Notes under the pieces: generated by a model | Told to the model about the DNA's origin: nothing | The model's input: the letters and a program-made list of their open reading frames with translations, nothing else | Database searches by the model: none | Origin: JAAZMI01 sp050942615 | GTDB lineage: Bacteria > Bacillota > Dethiobacteria > DTU022 > UBA8154 | Length of the DNA: 16,869 nucleotides | Direction: 5' to 3' | NCBI GenBank assembly: GCA_050942615.1 | Contig: JBMNNQ010000025.1 | Location: 1-16,869, forward strand | Translations under genes and position numbers: made by a program | Shown here: in pieces, positions 7,105 through 15,223 of the stretch | Layout: each line of letters begins with the position of its first letter | Numbering within the stretch: position 1 is the first letter of the stretch

Positions 7105-7647
7105 TTAAGCGGCCTGGCCGGCCCCTGTGGCATATTTTACCGGAATAACCTCATAAAGATTGCTCTTGGAGGTTGCCAATAACAGGTATATTCTCTTTTG
7201 ATCCACCCAGAGGCTGTAGTTTTTCAAGTCTTCTTCCTGCTCCAACTGCCTAAAAACTTCTTTGCTCATCGCCCCATAGTTGCCAAGCCTTTCCCCTTCC
7301 AGGAGTGCAAAATGTATTTTGGCATAAACCGACTCCAGGTAAGGATCCCTGTTATCTGTCAGGGTTAGCTTATAGGAATCCTGTTTGTAGGTTGCAATCA
7401 AGACCTCTTCAATATGGTTGTAGGTTTTTGGCAGATCCTCCACTGCATTTAAAACGATACAAACCTCCGTTTCCTTGCGGCCGTCATTGATTAATGCAAC
7501 ATCATCCACCCCTTCAATTTGCAAAAGCGTCCCCGCCAAAGGCTCTTTAACCCGGCGTTGCTGGTGCCAGACGTTAAGACCATAGATGCAACCGCAGGTA
7601 AACAGAAATACCAGGAAGACAACTACATATTTACGGGAAATACGCAT
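7105..7647 (-). CDS. Membrane-anchored protein of unknown function
   Basis: A 180-residue protein with a short basic N terminus (MRISRKY), one hydrophobic segment (about 7-25) and a soluble C-terminal part, so probably a single-span protein facing outward. A Cys-containing stretch (FTCGC) inside the segment does not fit a lipobox well. The soluble part opens with LQIEGVDDVALIND, which faintly recalls the small ring-building modules of the YscJ/SpoIIIAG kind; this is only a pattern impression. The ATG at 7647 is preceded by GGAG at 9 bases. It has its own promoter P2 and a dyad in the leader. It lies between rimO and the FtsH-like gene. I do not recognise the family. Confidence 0.75.
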   Translation of the reverse strand: MRISRKYVVVFLVFLFTCGCIYGLNVWHQQRRVKEPLAGTLLQIEGVDDVALINDGRKETEVCIVLNAVEDLPKTYNHIEEVLIATYKQDSYKLTLTDNRDPYLESVYAKIHFALLEGERLGNYGAMSKEVFRQLEQEEDLKNYSLWVDQKRIYLLLATSKSNLYEVIPVKYATGAGQAA

Positions 7648-7663
7648 TTTTATCAGCTCCGTA

Positions 7664-7680
7664 TAAACACAGCGTGTTTA
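7664..7680. promoter_or_regulatory. Perfect dyad in the leader of the unknown membrane gene
   Basis: TAAACAC - AGC - GTGTTTA is a perfect 7-3-7 inverted repeat. It lies between the -10 box (7696-7701) and the ribosome binding site (about 7655-7658) of the 7105-7647 gene. Its position just after the predicted transcription start suits a repressor operator, or an RNA hairpin close to the ribosome binding site. Half of it (GTTTACATAA, 7676-7685) recurs in front of the FtsH-like gene at 6994-7003. Confidence 0.5.
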
Positions 7681-7725
7681 CATAATACATTATCCATTAT
7701 AACAAAAATCCTGCCTTTAAAACAA
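7676..7725 (-). promoter_or_regulatory. Promoter module P2 (unknown membrane gene)
   Basis: TGTTATAAT (hexamer 7696-7701) forms an extended -10 on the minus strand; transcription would start near 7689, about 40 bases before the ATG at 7647. The -35 is weak. The module resembles P1 at 6994-7050, both around the -10 box and in the downstream TTATGTAAAC. Confidence 0.6.
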
Positions 7726-7839
7726 TGTAAAAAACACCATCAGGCAGGACTACCGTAACACCTTTCTACTGCCGGCCCCCATCAATAGATATTCCCCGTC
7801 GAAAAAATATATTTAACTGTCGGTTTAATATTTTGTAGG

Positions 7840-9180
7840 CTACACTGACTGATCCTTCGCTACCGCCATGAGATCATATATACCTGCCCCGGTTATTTTT
7901 ACACGCAAAAATTCCCCGGGTTTCGCTGTGGTAACCCTGCTGATTATAACCTGGCCGTCCACTTCCGGTGCCTGGGAAAACATCCTGCCCCGGGCGCTCT
8001 TTTTTTCCCTGAAACAAGAGTCAACCAGCACCTCAACCTCCTGCCCCAATAAAGGGCGGTTAAAATCACGGGAAATTACTTTTTGCTGTTTCATAATTAT
8101 TTCATGCCTCTGTACAGCCGTTCCCCTTTTTACCTGCGCCGGCATTTTATAGGCAGCCGTCCCCTTTTCCGGGGAAAAAGAAAAAGCACCCAACCTTTCA
8201 AAAGGGTGTTCACGCAGAAAAGTCAGGAGTTCGGTAAATTCCGCCTCTCCTTCCCCGGGAAAACCGGTCATGACAGTTGTCCGCAACACAACCCCCGGTA
8301 TCAGGTCCCGCACTTTGTGGTAGAGAAAAACAATTTCCTCCCGCGTGGTTTTTCTCCCCATCCGGTGCAAAATTTTGGTATTGATATGCTGAATGGGAAG
8401 ATCAAGGTATTTACATATTTTGGGCTCCTGCTGCACTGTTGCAAGCAGATCGTCTGTAACATGCGCCGGGTGCAGATATAAGAGCCTGATCCATCTCACA
8501 CCCCTGATTTTACAAAGCTGGCGGAGCAACCCTGCCAGCATAGGCCTCCCGTATAAGTCAAGACCGTAGGCCGCTACATCCTGGGCAATCAAAATTATTT
8601 CCCGGGCCCCCAGTTTCTGCACGCCCTGCACTTCTGAAACAAGGTCTTCAATCCTTTTGCTGTGCAGTTTTCCCCTTAAAAAGGGAATCAGGCAATAGGC
8701 ACACCTGTTATTACAACCTTCGGCAATTTTGATATAAACGCTTTGCGGGGGGCGGCTTAAAAAACGGCTGCTGGGCAATAATGCAGGCCTTCTGGGATGC
8801 ACACCGGGGAAAAAAGCCTTTTGCAGCAGGTGCGGCAGTAGATGATACTGTTTAATCGGCACACACAGATCTACTGCCGGCAGCTTTGTCTCTATTTTAT
8901 GCAGGGCAAAATATTGAACAAGGCAGCCGACAACAACTATTTTTGCCAGCTTATGCGCCGGGGATCCCTTAATTTTCCCCATGGCCCTGATCACTGCAAA
9001 GGCTTCGCGGCGCGCCTCTTGCAAAAAAGCACAGGTGTTGATCACCACAAAATCAGAATCGGCAGGCTGCTGAATCAGACGGCAACCGGCGCGGCTTAAA
9101 TTCCCGATAATTTCTTCCGAATCAACCAGGTTTTTAGCGCAGCCCAGGGATATAAAGCTGAATGTCATTTTTTTTAGCAT
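7840..9180 (-). CDS. rimO: Ribosomal protein uS12 methylthiotransferase RimO
   Basis: Radical-SAM enzyme that adds a methylthio group to a conserved aspartate of ribosomal protein S12. The 446-residue protein has the three-cysteine N-terminal domain (SLGCAKNLVDSE C14, NTCAF C50, VGCL C86) for one 4Fe-4S cluster, the radical-SAM motif CNNRCAYC (C156, C160, C163) for the other, and a C-terminal TRAM-like region (about 375-440). SLGCAKNLVDSE and HINTKILHRMGR are typical of RimO rather than MiaB. The ATG at 9180 lies 10 bases after the rodZ stop and has no strong ribosome binding site, so coupling is likely; an in-frame ATG four codons later is the alternative. In related genomes pgsA often comes next, but here the unknown membrane gene does. 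Confidence 0.95.
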   Translation of the reverse strand: MLKKMTFSFISLGCAKNLVDSEEIIGNLSRAGCRLIQQPADSDFVVINTCAFLQEARREAFAVIRAMGKIKGSPAHKLAKIVVVGCLVQYFALHKIETKLPAVDLCVPIKQYHLLPHLLQKAFFPGVHPRRPALLPSSRFLSRPPQSVYIKIAEGCNNRCAYCLIPFLRGKLHSKRIEDLVSEVQGVQKLGAREIILIAQDVAAYGLDLYGRPMLAGLLRQLCKIRGVRWIRLLYLHPAHVTDDLLATVQQEPKICKYLDLPIQHINTKILHRMGRKTTREEIVFLYHKVRDLIPGVVLRTTVMTGFPGEGEAEFTELLTFLREHPFERLGAFSFSPEKGTAAYKMPAQVKRGTAVQRHEIIMKQQKVISRDFNRPLLGQEVEVLVDSCFREKKSARGRMFSQAPEVDGQVIISRVTTAKPGEFLRVKITGAGIYDLMAVAKDQSV

Positions 9181-9190
9181 TTTGGCATCT

Positions 9191-10054
9191 TCATTCTTTT
9201 TTAATAGTAATGTTCACCGGGCTTGTATAGCGGACCAAACTGTCAATTTCCAGATCGTTAACCTTTATCCGGGCTGCCTGCGGATTTCCCAGGCGAATCC
9301 AGGTTTCCTGGGCATCGCCTATGTTTTTACTTTCACCGGCATTAAATACCCGGTCCTCCCTTGTTTTCCCGTCCTGCAGAATCCGGACCCAACAACTGCC
9401 CGAAAAATGCAGGGCGATCTCCTTTCGCCTGACCCCGCTGAGCGAATAAATTACTTCGCTGCTGTCTTCAGCAACCAAAACCAGTTCCTTTGTTTCGGCT
9501 GCCACTTCCAACTCCCCGGCTCGTTCAGCACCCTGAAAAGCCGGTACCCCCTCCTCCCCGGCATTACCTGTTTCTGCTTCTCCTGTTTCTGCTTCCCCTG
9601 TTTCAGTTCCCTCAAAAAAATAACCTTCCGGGCGGGGAGCCCTGGATTTATTTTCAGAACTCTGTCCGGAAAGATACCAGATACTGCCGCAGACAACAAA
9701 AACAAACAGACCAATCCAGATCAGGGCTGCGCCGGAAGAAGATTTCTTTTCTTTTTGGTTTAAAAAAATATTTTGTCCCTTTTTCAGCTTGTCGCTGTCA
9801 CCATTTTCTTCTACAGCATGCTTTTTTTTAAACTGCTCGTAAAAAGAAATAATATCGCTGTCGCTGATGCCCACCACCCGGGCATAATTTCGCAAGGCCC
9901 CTTTGATATAGATTTCTCCGGAAAACAAAGAGAAATCTCCTTCTTCCAGGGCGAATAAATATTTTATTTGTATTTTCGTTTCCCTGCTGATGTCTTCTAT
10001 GGTCAAGCCCTTTTCTTCACGAGCCTCCCGGAGAAATTCACCGATTTCCTTCAC
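9191..10054 (-). CDS. rodZ: RodZ-like helix-turn-helix membrane protein
   Basis: Cell-shape/morphogenesis protein of the RodZ (YmfM) type, which links MreB to the membrane. The 287-residue protein has an N-terminal Xre-type helix-turn-helix (about 1-70: LREAREEKGLTIEDIS...GEIYIKGALRNYARVVG), a linker, one transmembrane helix (about 109-128) and an outer C-terminal domain of the DUF4115 kind (about 190-287). A low-complexity Glu/Thr/Gly stretch after the membrane comes from a 15-bp tandem repeat. The start is GTG at 10054 with GGGGGGAG five bases upstream. It lies 23 bases after ftsK and 10 bases before rimO, in one operon. Confidence 0.88.
   Translation of the reverse strand: MKEIGEFLREAREEKGLTIEDISRETKIQIKYLFALEEGDFSLFSGEIYIKGALRNYARVVGISDSDIISFYEQFKKKHAVEENGDSDKLKKGQNIFLNQKEKKSSSGAALIWIGLFVFVVCGSIWYLSGQSSENKSRAPRPEGYFFEGTETGEAETGEAETGNAGEEGVPAFQGAERAGELEVAAETKELVLVAEDSSEVIYSLSGVRRKEIALHFSGSCWVRILQDGKTREDRVFNAGESKNIGDAQETWIRLGNPQAARIKVNDLEIDSLVRYTSPVNITIKKE
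9567..9611. repeat. 15-bp tandem repeat in rodZ
   Basis: Three adjoining 15-bp units (CCTGTTTCTGCTTCT, CCTGTTTCTGCTTCC, CCTGTTTCAGTTCCC) on the plus strand. They encode the GTETGEAETGEAETG part of the extracytoplasmic linker of the RodZ-like protein. Units are a multiple of three, so copy changes would lengthen or shorten the linker without a frameshift. Confidence 0.85.
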
Positions 10055-10077
10055 CGTATCTCCCCCCCAGGGCTACT

Positions 10078-12480
10078 TTACTTTACGTCTGCTTTTTTTC
10101 CTTCATTGATGATGTTCAGCGCCTGTTCCTTGTTCATTAAAACCTTGCGGGGCTTGCTCCCTTCGTGCTGGCCTACAACACCAAAACGTTCCAGTTCATC
10201 GATTAGGCGCCCGGCCCGCGTATAGCCCACCCGAAACCTTCTTTGCACCAGCGAAATGGAGGCCTGTCCTGTTTGTACAATAAGTTCCACTACCTCCGGC
10301 AGCAAGGGATCGCCCTTCTCCTTTTTTTCTTCCACCGCAAACACTTCGTCTTCTTCTGCATTGAAGAGCAGCGTTTCCTGGTACAAAGGGCTTCCCTGTT
10401 GTTTAATGAATTCCATGATTCTGGAAATATCCTTTTCGCTGATAAAGGCCCCCTGAACACGCAGGGGTTTATGCACGCCGATAGGGTAGTAGAGCATATC
10501 CCCCCTGCCCAAAAGCTTTTCTGCCCCCCCCGCATCCAAAATGGTCCGCGAATCTACCTGTGATGATACAGCAAAGGCAATACGGGAGGTAATATTGGCC
10601 TTAATCAGGCCGGTAATAATATCCACCGAGGGGCGCTGTGTAGCAATCACCAGGTGTATTCCCGCAGCCCTGGACATCTGCGATAACCTCACAATGGAAT
10701 CCTCTACCTCTGAAGGAGCCACCATCATCAAGTCGGCCAATTCATCAATGATCACCACGATATAAGGGAGACTGCCCCCACCGGCAGCATCATTTGTGGT
10801 GTTTTGACAGAGTTCGTTATACCTGCTGATATCCCTGACACCCTGCCGGGCAAAAAGATCGTATCTTCTGATCATTTCCTTAACCATACCCCGTAAGGCG
10901 GCGGCTGCTTTTTTCGGTTCAGTAATTACCGGGGAAAGAAGGTGGGGAACGCCGTTATAGATACTCAGTTCCACCAATTTAGGGTCAATCAGCAGGAATT
11001 TAACAGCACCGGGGCTTGCTTTAAAAAGAATGCTGCAAATAATGGTATTGATACAGACACTTTTACCGGAACCGGTAGAACCGGCAATTAACAGATGCGG
11101 CATTTTTAAAAGATCGGCAAAAATTGAAACCCCGGCAATATCCTTCCCCAGCCCGATCGTCAAAGGCGAAGGTAAAGCCTTAAAATTTGGATCTTCCAGC
11201 ACTTCCTTAAGGTAGACCACAGAAATTATCTTATTGGGAACTTCAATACCTACGGCTGCCTTGCCCGGAATGGGGGCCACAATGCGGACATCGGAGGCGG
11301 CTAAATTAAGCGCCAGGTCATCGCTTAAACTTAAAATCCTGCTCACTTTCACCCCTGTTTCAGGTTGGATCTCAAAACGCGTGACAGCAGGTCCGGCCTG
11401 GATCTCCTTTATTTTAACATTTACGCCAAAGCTTGCCAAAGTATTTTCCAGGGATTTGGCCCTTTCCAGAATAATTTTCTGTTGGTGCTGATCGCGCAAC
11501 TTATTAATCCTGGTTAAAAGGGCCAGGGAGGGAACCTGATAATTTTGAAATGGTGCCGGTTCCTGTTTAAAAATGGGGTCAGGGTCGAGGCCGCCTCCCC
11601 CCTGCCCTCCGGCCTGCAGGGCAACGCCGTTTTCAGGGACTGCTGGTTGGCTGTTTAAGGACTGCTTAACATTATGGTAAACGTTAATGATCGGGTTTTC
11701 CTCTTTTTCCGCTTCTTCCTTTTTTCCAACTTCTTTCTCTTCACCCGGCCCTTCTTCCGCACCGGCTTCAAAACTACTGTATTCCTGCACTGCATAATTT
11801 TCGACAGGGGGCTCCTTGCTTCCTTCCACCGAAAAAAAGGCAAAAGTGTTTATTATTAACCGCTGCACAAATTGAAAGGATGTTTTGCCTAATTGTTTTA
11901 CACTGCAGCATATTTCTGTGAGGGAACGGTTTGTAATCAGCAACAAGGCGATCACACCGCCGGCAGTGATCACAATATAGCTGCCCAGGTCCTTAAAAAG
12001 GAAAAACAGCACAACAGTCAGGGCCGCCCCGATCAGGCCCCCCCCCTGTTGCTGCCAACCCAGATGAAATGTGGCGCGGTAGAAGTTTTCCCGGGCCAGT
12101 GTACCGGGTTCCTGTAAAACAAGCGTTAAGTGCAGGGTGATCGCCAGCAGAAACAAGAGCAGAAGCAGGCCGGCAAAACGGTAATACCTGTTTTCTATTT
12201 TCAAAGGGAAAAAGTGGCTGAAGGCCATTACCCCCAGCAAAAAGGGGAAAGCCAGTGCAGCTTCACCTAACAGCGCACGAAAAAAATAGTTTAACAACAG
12301 GCCAAAATACCCTGTTTGGGCAGTAAATTGAACCCCGGCAAAAATAAATACCGCTAAAGCAAGCCATAAGATTGCCTTAATTTGGCTGTTAATTTTTTTG
12401 CCCCGTATATTTTTTTGTTTTTTTGCTTTTCGGCGTCTTATTCCGGTTTTTTGATCGCTTTTCATGTATTGTTTTGGCAC
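10078..12480 (-). CDS. ftsK: DNA translocase FtsK/SpoIIIE
   Basis: Septum-anchored DNA pump that clears chromosomes from the division or sporulation septum. The 800-residue protein has several N-terminal membrane spans (within about 33-185), a Glu/Lys-rich linker (about 235-310), the FtsK motor with Walker A GSTGSGKS at 467-474 and Walker B VVIIDE at 575-580 (followed by LADLM), the ATQRPSVDIITG segment, and a C-terminal winged-helix gamma domain (about 730-795) that reads chromosome-orienting sequences. Length and layout fit SpoIIIE. The GTG at 12480 is followed five codons later by an ATG; both have modest ribosome binding sites, so the exact start is uncertain. A run of nine C (12038-12046) and one of eight (10524-10531) lie inside the gene. 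Confidence 0.95.
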   Translation of the reverse strand: MPKQYMKSDQKTGIRRRKAKKQKNIRGKKINSQIKAILWLALAVFIFAGVQFTAQTGYFGLLLNYFFRALLGEAALAFPFLLGVMAFSHFFPLKIENRYYRFAGLLLLLFLLAITLHLTLVLQEPGTLARENFYRATFHLGWQQQGGGLIGAALTVVLFFLFKDLGSYIVITAGGVIALLLITNRSLTEICCSVKQLGKTSFQFVQRLIINTFAFFSVEGSKEPPVENYAVQEYSSFEAGAEEGPGEEKEVGKKEEAEKEENPIINVYHNVKQSLNSQPAVPENGVALQAGGQGGGGLDPDPIFKQEPAPFQNYQVPSLALLTRINKLRDQHQQKIILERAKSLENTLASFGVNVKIKEIQAGPAVTRFEIQPETGVKVSRILSLSDDLALNLAASDVRIVAPIPGKAAVGIEVPNKIISVVYLKEVLEDPNFKALPSPLTIGLGKDIAGVSIFADLLKMPHLLIAGSTGSGKSVCINTIICSILFKASPGAVKFLLIDPKLVELSIYNGVPHLLSPVITEPKKAAAALRGMVKEMIRRYDLFARQGVRDISRYNELCQNTTNDAAGGGSLPYIVVIIDELADLMMVAPSEVEDSIVRLSQMSRAAGIHLVIATQRPSVDIITGLIKANITSRIAFAVSSQVDSRTILDAGGAEKLLGRGDMLYYPIGVHKPLRVQGAFISEKDISRIMEFIKQQGSPLYQETLLFNAEEDEVFAVEEKKEKGDPLLPEVVELIVQTGQASISLVQRRFRVGYTRAGRLIDELERFGVVGQHEGSKPRKVLMNKEQALNIINEGKKADVK

Positions 12481-12498
12481 CCCATTAAGGAATTATAT

Positions 12499-13290
12499 TT
12501 AAATAGATAACAGGTAGCCGGCTATTGTCAGGAAGCCAAGGCCCCAGCAGTAATAGGCCATATAATAGAACCGGCCTGCATTTAAAAGCTTAATAAAAAG
12601 AGTAATGGCAAAGATCCCTGCAATGAAAGCAACCAGGGTGGCCACAAGATAGGGATAAAAAACTACCAAATTGGCGGTAGCCCCCAAAAAATCCTTCATT
12701 TCCAACAGTGTTGCCCCGGCAATCACCGGCAGGGCCAGTAAAAAGGAATAACGGACCGCCGTTTCCCTGTCCAGCCCCCTCCAAAGGGCGCCCAAAATTG
12801 TGGAACCGGAACGTGTGATACCGGGGATAATTGCGATACCCTGAAACAAGCCGATGATCAAGGCGTCCCTGGCATTCATTTTTTTAACGCCTTTGGCTTT
12901 AACTTCTATTTTGGAGATCGCCAAAATTATAAAACCGGTTACCAGCAGCGCCAACCCTACGAAATGGGGCTGCTCAAATATGCTTGTAAAAAAGGAGCCT
13001 AAAAAGACCCCCATAATTCCGGTGGGAACAAGACCCCACAATAAAAGCACGCCAAACCTTCTTTCTTTTGTGTCCGAAAAAACACCCGTCAACAACTGCA
13101 AAATATCCCGCCGGAAAACCCAGATAATGGAAAGCAGGGTGCCGAAATGAACCATCACCTCCAAGGTTACCCCCGGTTGTTTGATACCCAAAAAATTTTG
13201 GGCAATAACTAAGTGTCCAGAGCTGCTTACCGGTAAAAATTCAGTCAGGCCCTGTAATAAACCCAGCCCTAAGGCCTCCCAGTAATTCAT
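12499..13290 (-). CDS. uppP: Undecaprenyl-diphosphatase UppP (BacA)
   Basis: Integral membrane enzyme that removes a phosphate from undecaprenyl pyrophosphate so the lipid carrier can be reused in cell-wall synthesis; it can raise bacitracin tolerance. The 263-residue polytopic protein carries both family signatures: LLQGLTEFLPVSSSGHL (catalytic E17, H26) and PGITRSGS (156-163, R160). The length is normal. The ATG at 13290 follows AGGGGG with a 9-base spacer. It lies 18 bases before ftsK, so co-transcription is likely, and 69 bases after the Na/Pi-family gene. Confidence 0.96.
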   Translation of the reverse strand: MNYWEALGLGLLQGLTEFLPVSSSGHLVIAQNFLGIKQPGVTLEVMVHFGTLLSIIWVFRRDILQLLTGVFSDTKERRFGVLLLWGLVPTGIMGVFLGSFFTSIFEQPHFVGLALLVTGFIILAISKIEVKAKGVKKMNARDALIIGLFQGIAIIPGITRSGSTILGALWRGLDRETAVRYSFLLALPVIAGATLLEMKDFLGATANLVVFYPYLVATLVAFIAGIFAITLFIKLLNAGRFYYMAYYCWGLGFLTIAGYLLSI

Positions 13291-13338
13291 ATTATAATTC
13301 CCCCTGTACCACGCATTCTTTAAATTTTAATATTTCTT

Positions 13339-13353
13339 CCAAGGTTACCTTGG
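13339..13353. repeat. Inverted repeat between the Na/Pi-family gene and uppP
   Basis: CCAAGGTTACCTTGG is a perfect 7-1-7 palindrome; as RNA it folds as a 6-bp stem with a 3-base loop. It lies 6 bases beyond the stop codon of the Na/Pi-family gene. No T tract follows on the minus strand, so it is not a standard terminator. It might be a processing or stabilising hairpin or a protein site. Confidence 0.5.
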
Positions 13354-13359
13354 GAACTC

Positions 13360-14289
13360 CTACCTTTTTATAATATATTCCAATAAATATGCAAATTTGT
13401 CAACAACAGGCAGCAGAACTATGGCCCCCAACAAGTTATAAAGCGCGTGTGCATTGGCTACCTGCCGGGGCAGATCTTGTGAAGTAACACTGATTAACCA
13501 TAAAAAATGCTGCCAAAAAGGAATGATGATTAAAAGTGAAGCAAAGTTAAAAAACAGATGCCCCCAGGCCACCCGCCTCGCCGGTAAAATAGTCCCCCAG
13601 GCAGCCAGCAAAGAGGTAACACAGGTTCCCAAATCAGCCCCCAAAATCATGGCGAGCGCCTCCGGTAAGCTGAGCAACCTTTCCTTGGCCAGCACCACCA
13701 CCATGCCGATCGTTATACTGCTGCTTTGTAAAATTGCTGCTGCCAAAGCGCCGGTGAGGACACCTTTCCAGGGCGCCCCTTTACTGAAGAAATATAGTTC
13801 CTGGTAAAAGTTAGTCAAGGATAAAGGTTCCAGGGCAGCAGCCAACAGTTCAATGCCCCCCAGAACTGCCGCCACCCCGGCCAAGACCTTCCCCCCCAGG
13901 GGCCTTTTTAAAATTAATTCTGTAATGTAGAGAAAAATCCCTGCTAAAGCCAGGGGCTTAATCAGTTGTCCGGTTTCCAAAGAAAAAAGCTGGGAAGTGA
14001 TCGTTGTCCCCAAGTTTGCACCAATAACCACACCCAAGCCTTGCTGTAAAGTTAAAAATCCCCCGTTGATAAACCCCACGACCATCACCGTAACGAGGCT
14101 GCTGCTTTGTAAAACCAGGGTGGAAACGGCCCCCAGCAGAAAGCTACGGCCGGGCGTGGCAGTATAGGTCTGAAAAAAATCATGCAGCAGCCCGCCTGTA
14201 ATTTTCTGCAGGTTTTTGCTGACAATTCTAATTCCGCCTAAAAGCAGCAACAAAGCCAATAAAAATTTTCCCAAAATGGCTGGATACAT
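13360..14289 (-). CDS. Na/Pi-cotransporter-family membrane protein (no PhoU domain)
   Basis: Polytopic membrane protein of the NptA/PF02690 family, which couples sodium to phosphate uptake or export. The two inverted family repeats are visible: VLQSSSLVTVMVVGFINGG with VIGANLGTTIT, and ILQSSSITIGMVVVL with ILGADLGTCVTS; the QSSS motif in each lines the substrate site. With 309 residues it contains only the transporter core; larger relatives add a PhoU-like C-terminal domain. I choose the ATG at 14289 because AAGG precedes it at 6 bases; the GTG at 14295 is the alternative. It points away from tepA and precedes uppP. The true substrate is not proven. Confidence 0.85.
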   Translation of the reverse strand: MYPAILGKFLLALLLLLGGIRIVSKNLQKITGGLLHDFFQTYTATPGRSFLLGAVSTLVLQSSSLVTVMVVGFINGGFLTLQQGLGVVIGANLGTTITSQLFSLETGQLIKPLALAGIFLYITELILKRPLGGKVLAGVAAVLGGIELLAAALEPLSLTNFYQELYFFSKGAPWKGVLTGALAAAILQSSSITIGMVVVLAKERLLSLPEALAMILGADLGTCVTSLLAAWGTILPARRVAWGHLFFNFASLLIIIPFWQHFLWLISVTSQDLPRQVANAHALYNLLGAIVLLPVVDKFAYLLEYIIKR

Positions 14290-14401
14290 AAACACCCTTC
14301 CCCTGGTTCACCCTTTTATAAAAATTTGTATCCCTTACCGGGGGCAATTAGAACCTTTACGGGTAAAAGTGTAGCGGTCAGCGTTAGCCTGCAAATTATT
14401 T

Positions 14402-14430
14402 TTGATAAAAAAACACTGTTTGGGAAAAAT
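14402..14430 (+). promoter_or_regulatory. Candidate promoter for tepA-ylzJ
   Basis: TTGATA (14402-14407), a 17-base spacer and AAAAAT (14425-14430) give a moderate sigma-A-like match 20-odd bases before tepA. The divergent region 14290-14455 also holds the dyad TTTACGGGTAAA (14356-14367). No equally good promoter is seen for the leftward Na/Pi-family gene. Confidence 0.3.
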
Positions 14431-14455
14431 AGCAGAACGGAAAGGAGGAGAGGTG

Positions 14456-15223
14456 TTGGCAGATTTTACTTACAGCAATTTCCCTTCTGAAAAAAAAATC
14501 TTTGCAGCAGAAACCAAAAAAACAGAACAACCGCCGGCCACAGAAGAAAAAGAAGCCGCTCCACAGTCTGAAACTGTAGAAAAATTTGGGGCGCTATCTT
14601 TGCCGCAACCGGACAATGAAATCTTTACCCTGACCATCATCGGCCAAATCGAAGGACATTTAATCCTGCCGCCACAGAATAAAACAACTAAGTATGAACA
14701 TGTTATCCCCCAGCTTGTAGCCGTAGAACAAAGCACACAGATTGAAGGTGCCCTGGTTATTTTAAATACCGTGGGGGGCGATGTAGAAGCCGGCTTGGCT
14801 ATCGCCGAAATACTCAACACCCTCTCCAAACCCACCGTTTCCTTGGTGCTGGGGGGGGGGCATTCCATCGGCGTAGTTATTTCCTGTGGTTGTGACTACT
14901 CTTATATTGCTGAAACAGCCACCATGACCATCCATCCCATCAGACTGACAGGTTTGGTGGTCGGGGTGAGCCAGATGTTTGATTACTTGGATAAGATGCA
15001 GGAAAGAATTATAGATTTTGTGATCCGCCACTCTCAAATATCGCGGGAAAAATTCAAGGAACTGATGTTCAACACAGGCCAGCTCGGAAGGGACATTGGC
15101 ACAGTCTTAGTAGGGCATGAGGCGGTGGATACCGGCCTGATTAATGCAGTGGGGGGGATTTCTGCAGCGGTAAATAAACTCAGGGAATTGATACACTTGA
15201 AAAAAGAGGGGCAAGGGCAGTGA
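14456..15223 (+). CDS. tepA: ClpP-like serine protease TepA (translocation-enhancing protein)
   Basis: ClpP-fold peptidase of the TepA/YmfB family, linked to protein export and to degradation of small spore proteins in Bacillus. Using the TTG at 14456 (7 bases after AAAGGAGG) the protein has 255 residues; the GTG at 14453 is the close alternative. A charged, Pro/Glu-rich N-terminal stretch of about 45 residues precedes the crotonase/ClpP fold. The catalytic triad is visible: S137 in GGHSIG, H160 in MTIHP and D213 in GRDIGT. A run of ten G (14851-14860) encodes the glycines just before the serine. It overlaps ylzJ by four bases. It is on the opposite strand to its neighbours, unlike the usual co-directional order with ftsK. 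Confidence 0.92.
   Translation: MADFTYSNFPSEKKIFAAETKKTEQPPATEEKEAAPQSETVEKFGALSLPQPDNEIFTLTIIGQIEGHLILPPQNKTTKYEHVIPQLVAVEQSTQIEGALVILNTVGGDVEAGLAIAEILNTLSKPTVSLVLGGGHSIGVVISCGCDYSYIAETATMTIHPIRLTGLVVGVSQMFDYLDKMQERIIDFVIRHSQISREKFKELMFNTGQLGRDIGTVLVGHEAVDTGLINAVGGISAAVNKLRELIHLKKEGQGQ

Noticed and set aside
7745..7839. Terminator after rimO
   Set aside because: GGCAG and CTGCC arms are present but far apart and separated from the T run by eight bases; the structure is too weak to call.
9182..9763. Plus-strand open frame of 193 codons
   Set aside because: It is antisense to the RodZ-like gene, has Phe/Cys/Pro-rich noise composition and no family resemblance; the minus-strand gene has clear domains.
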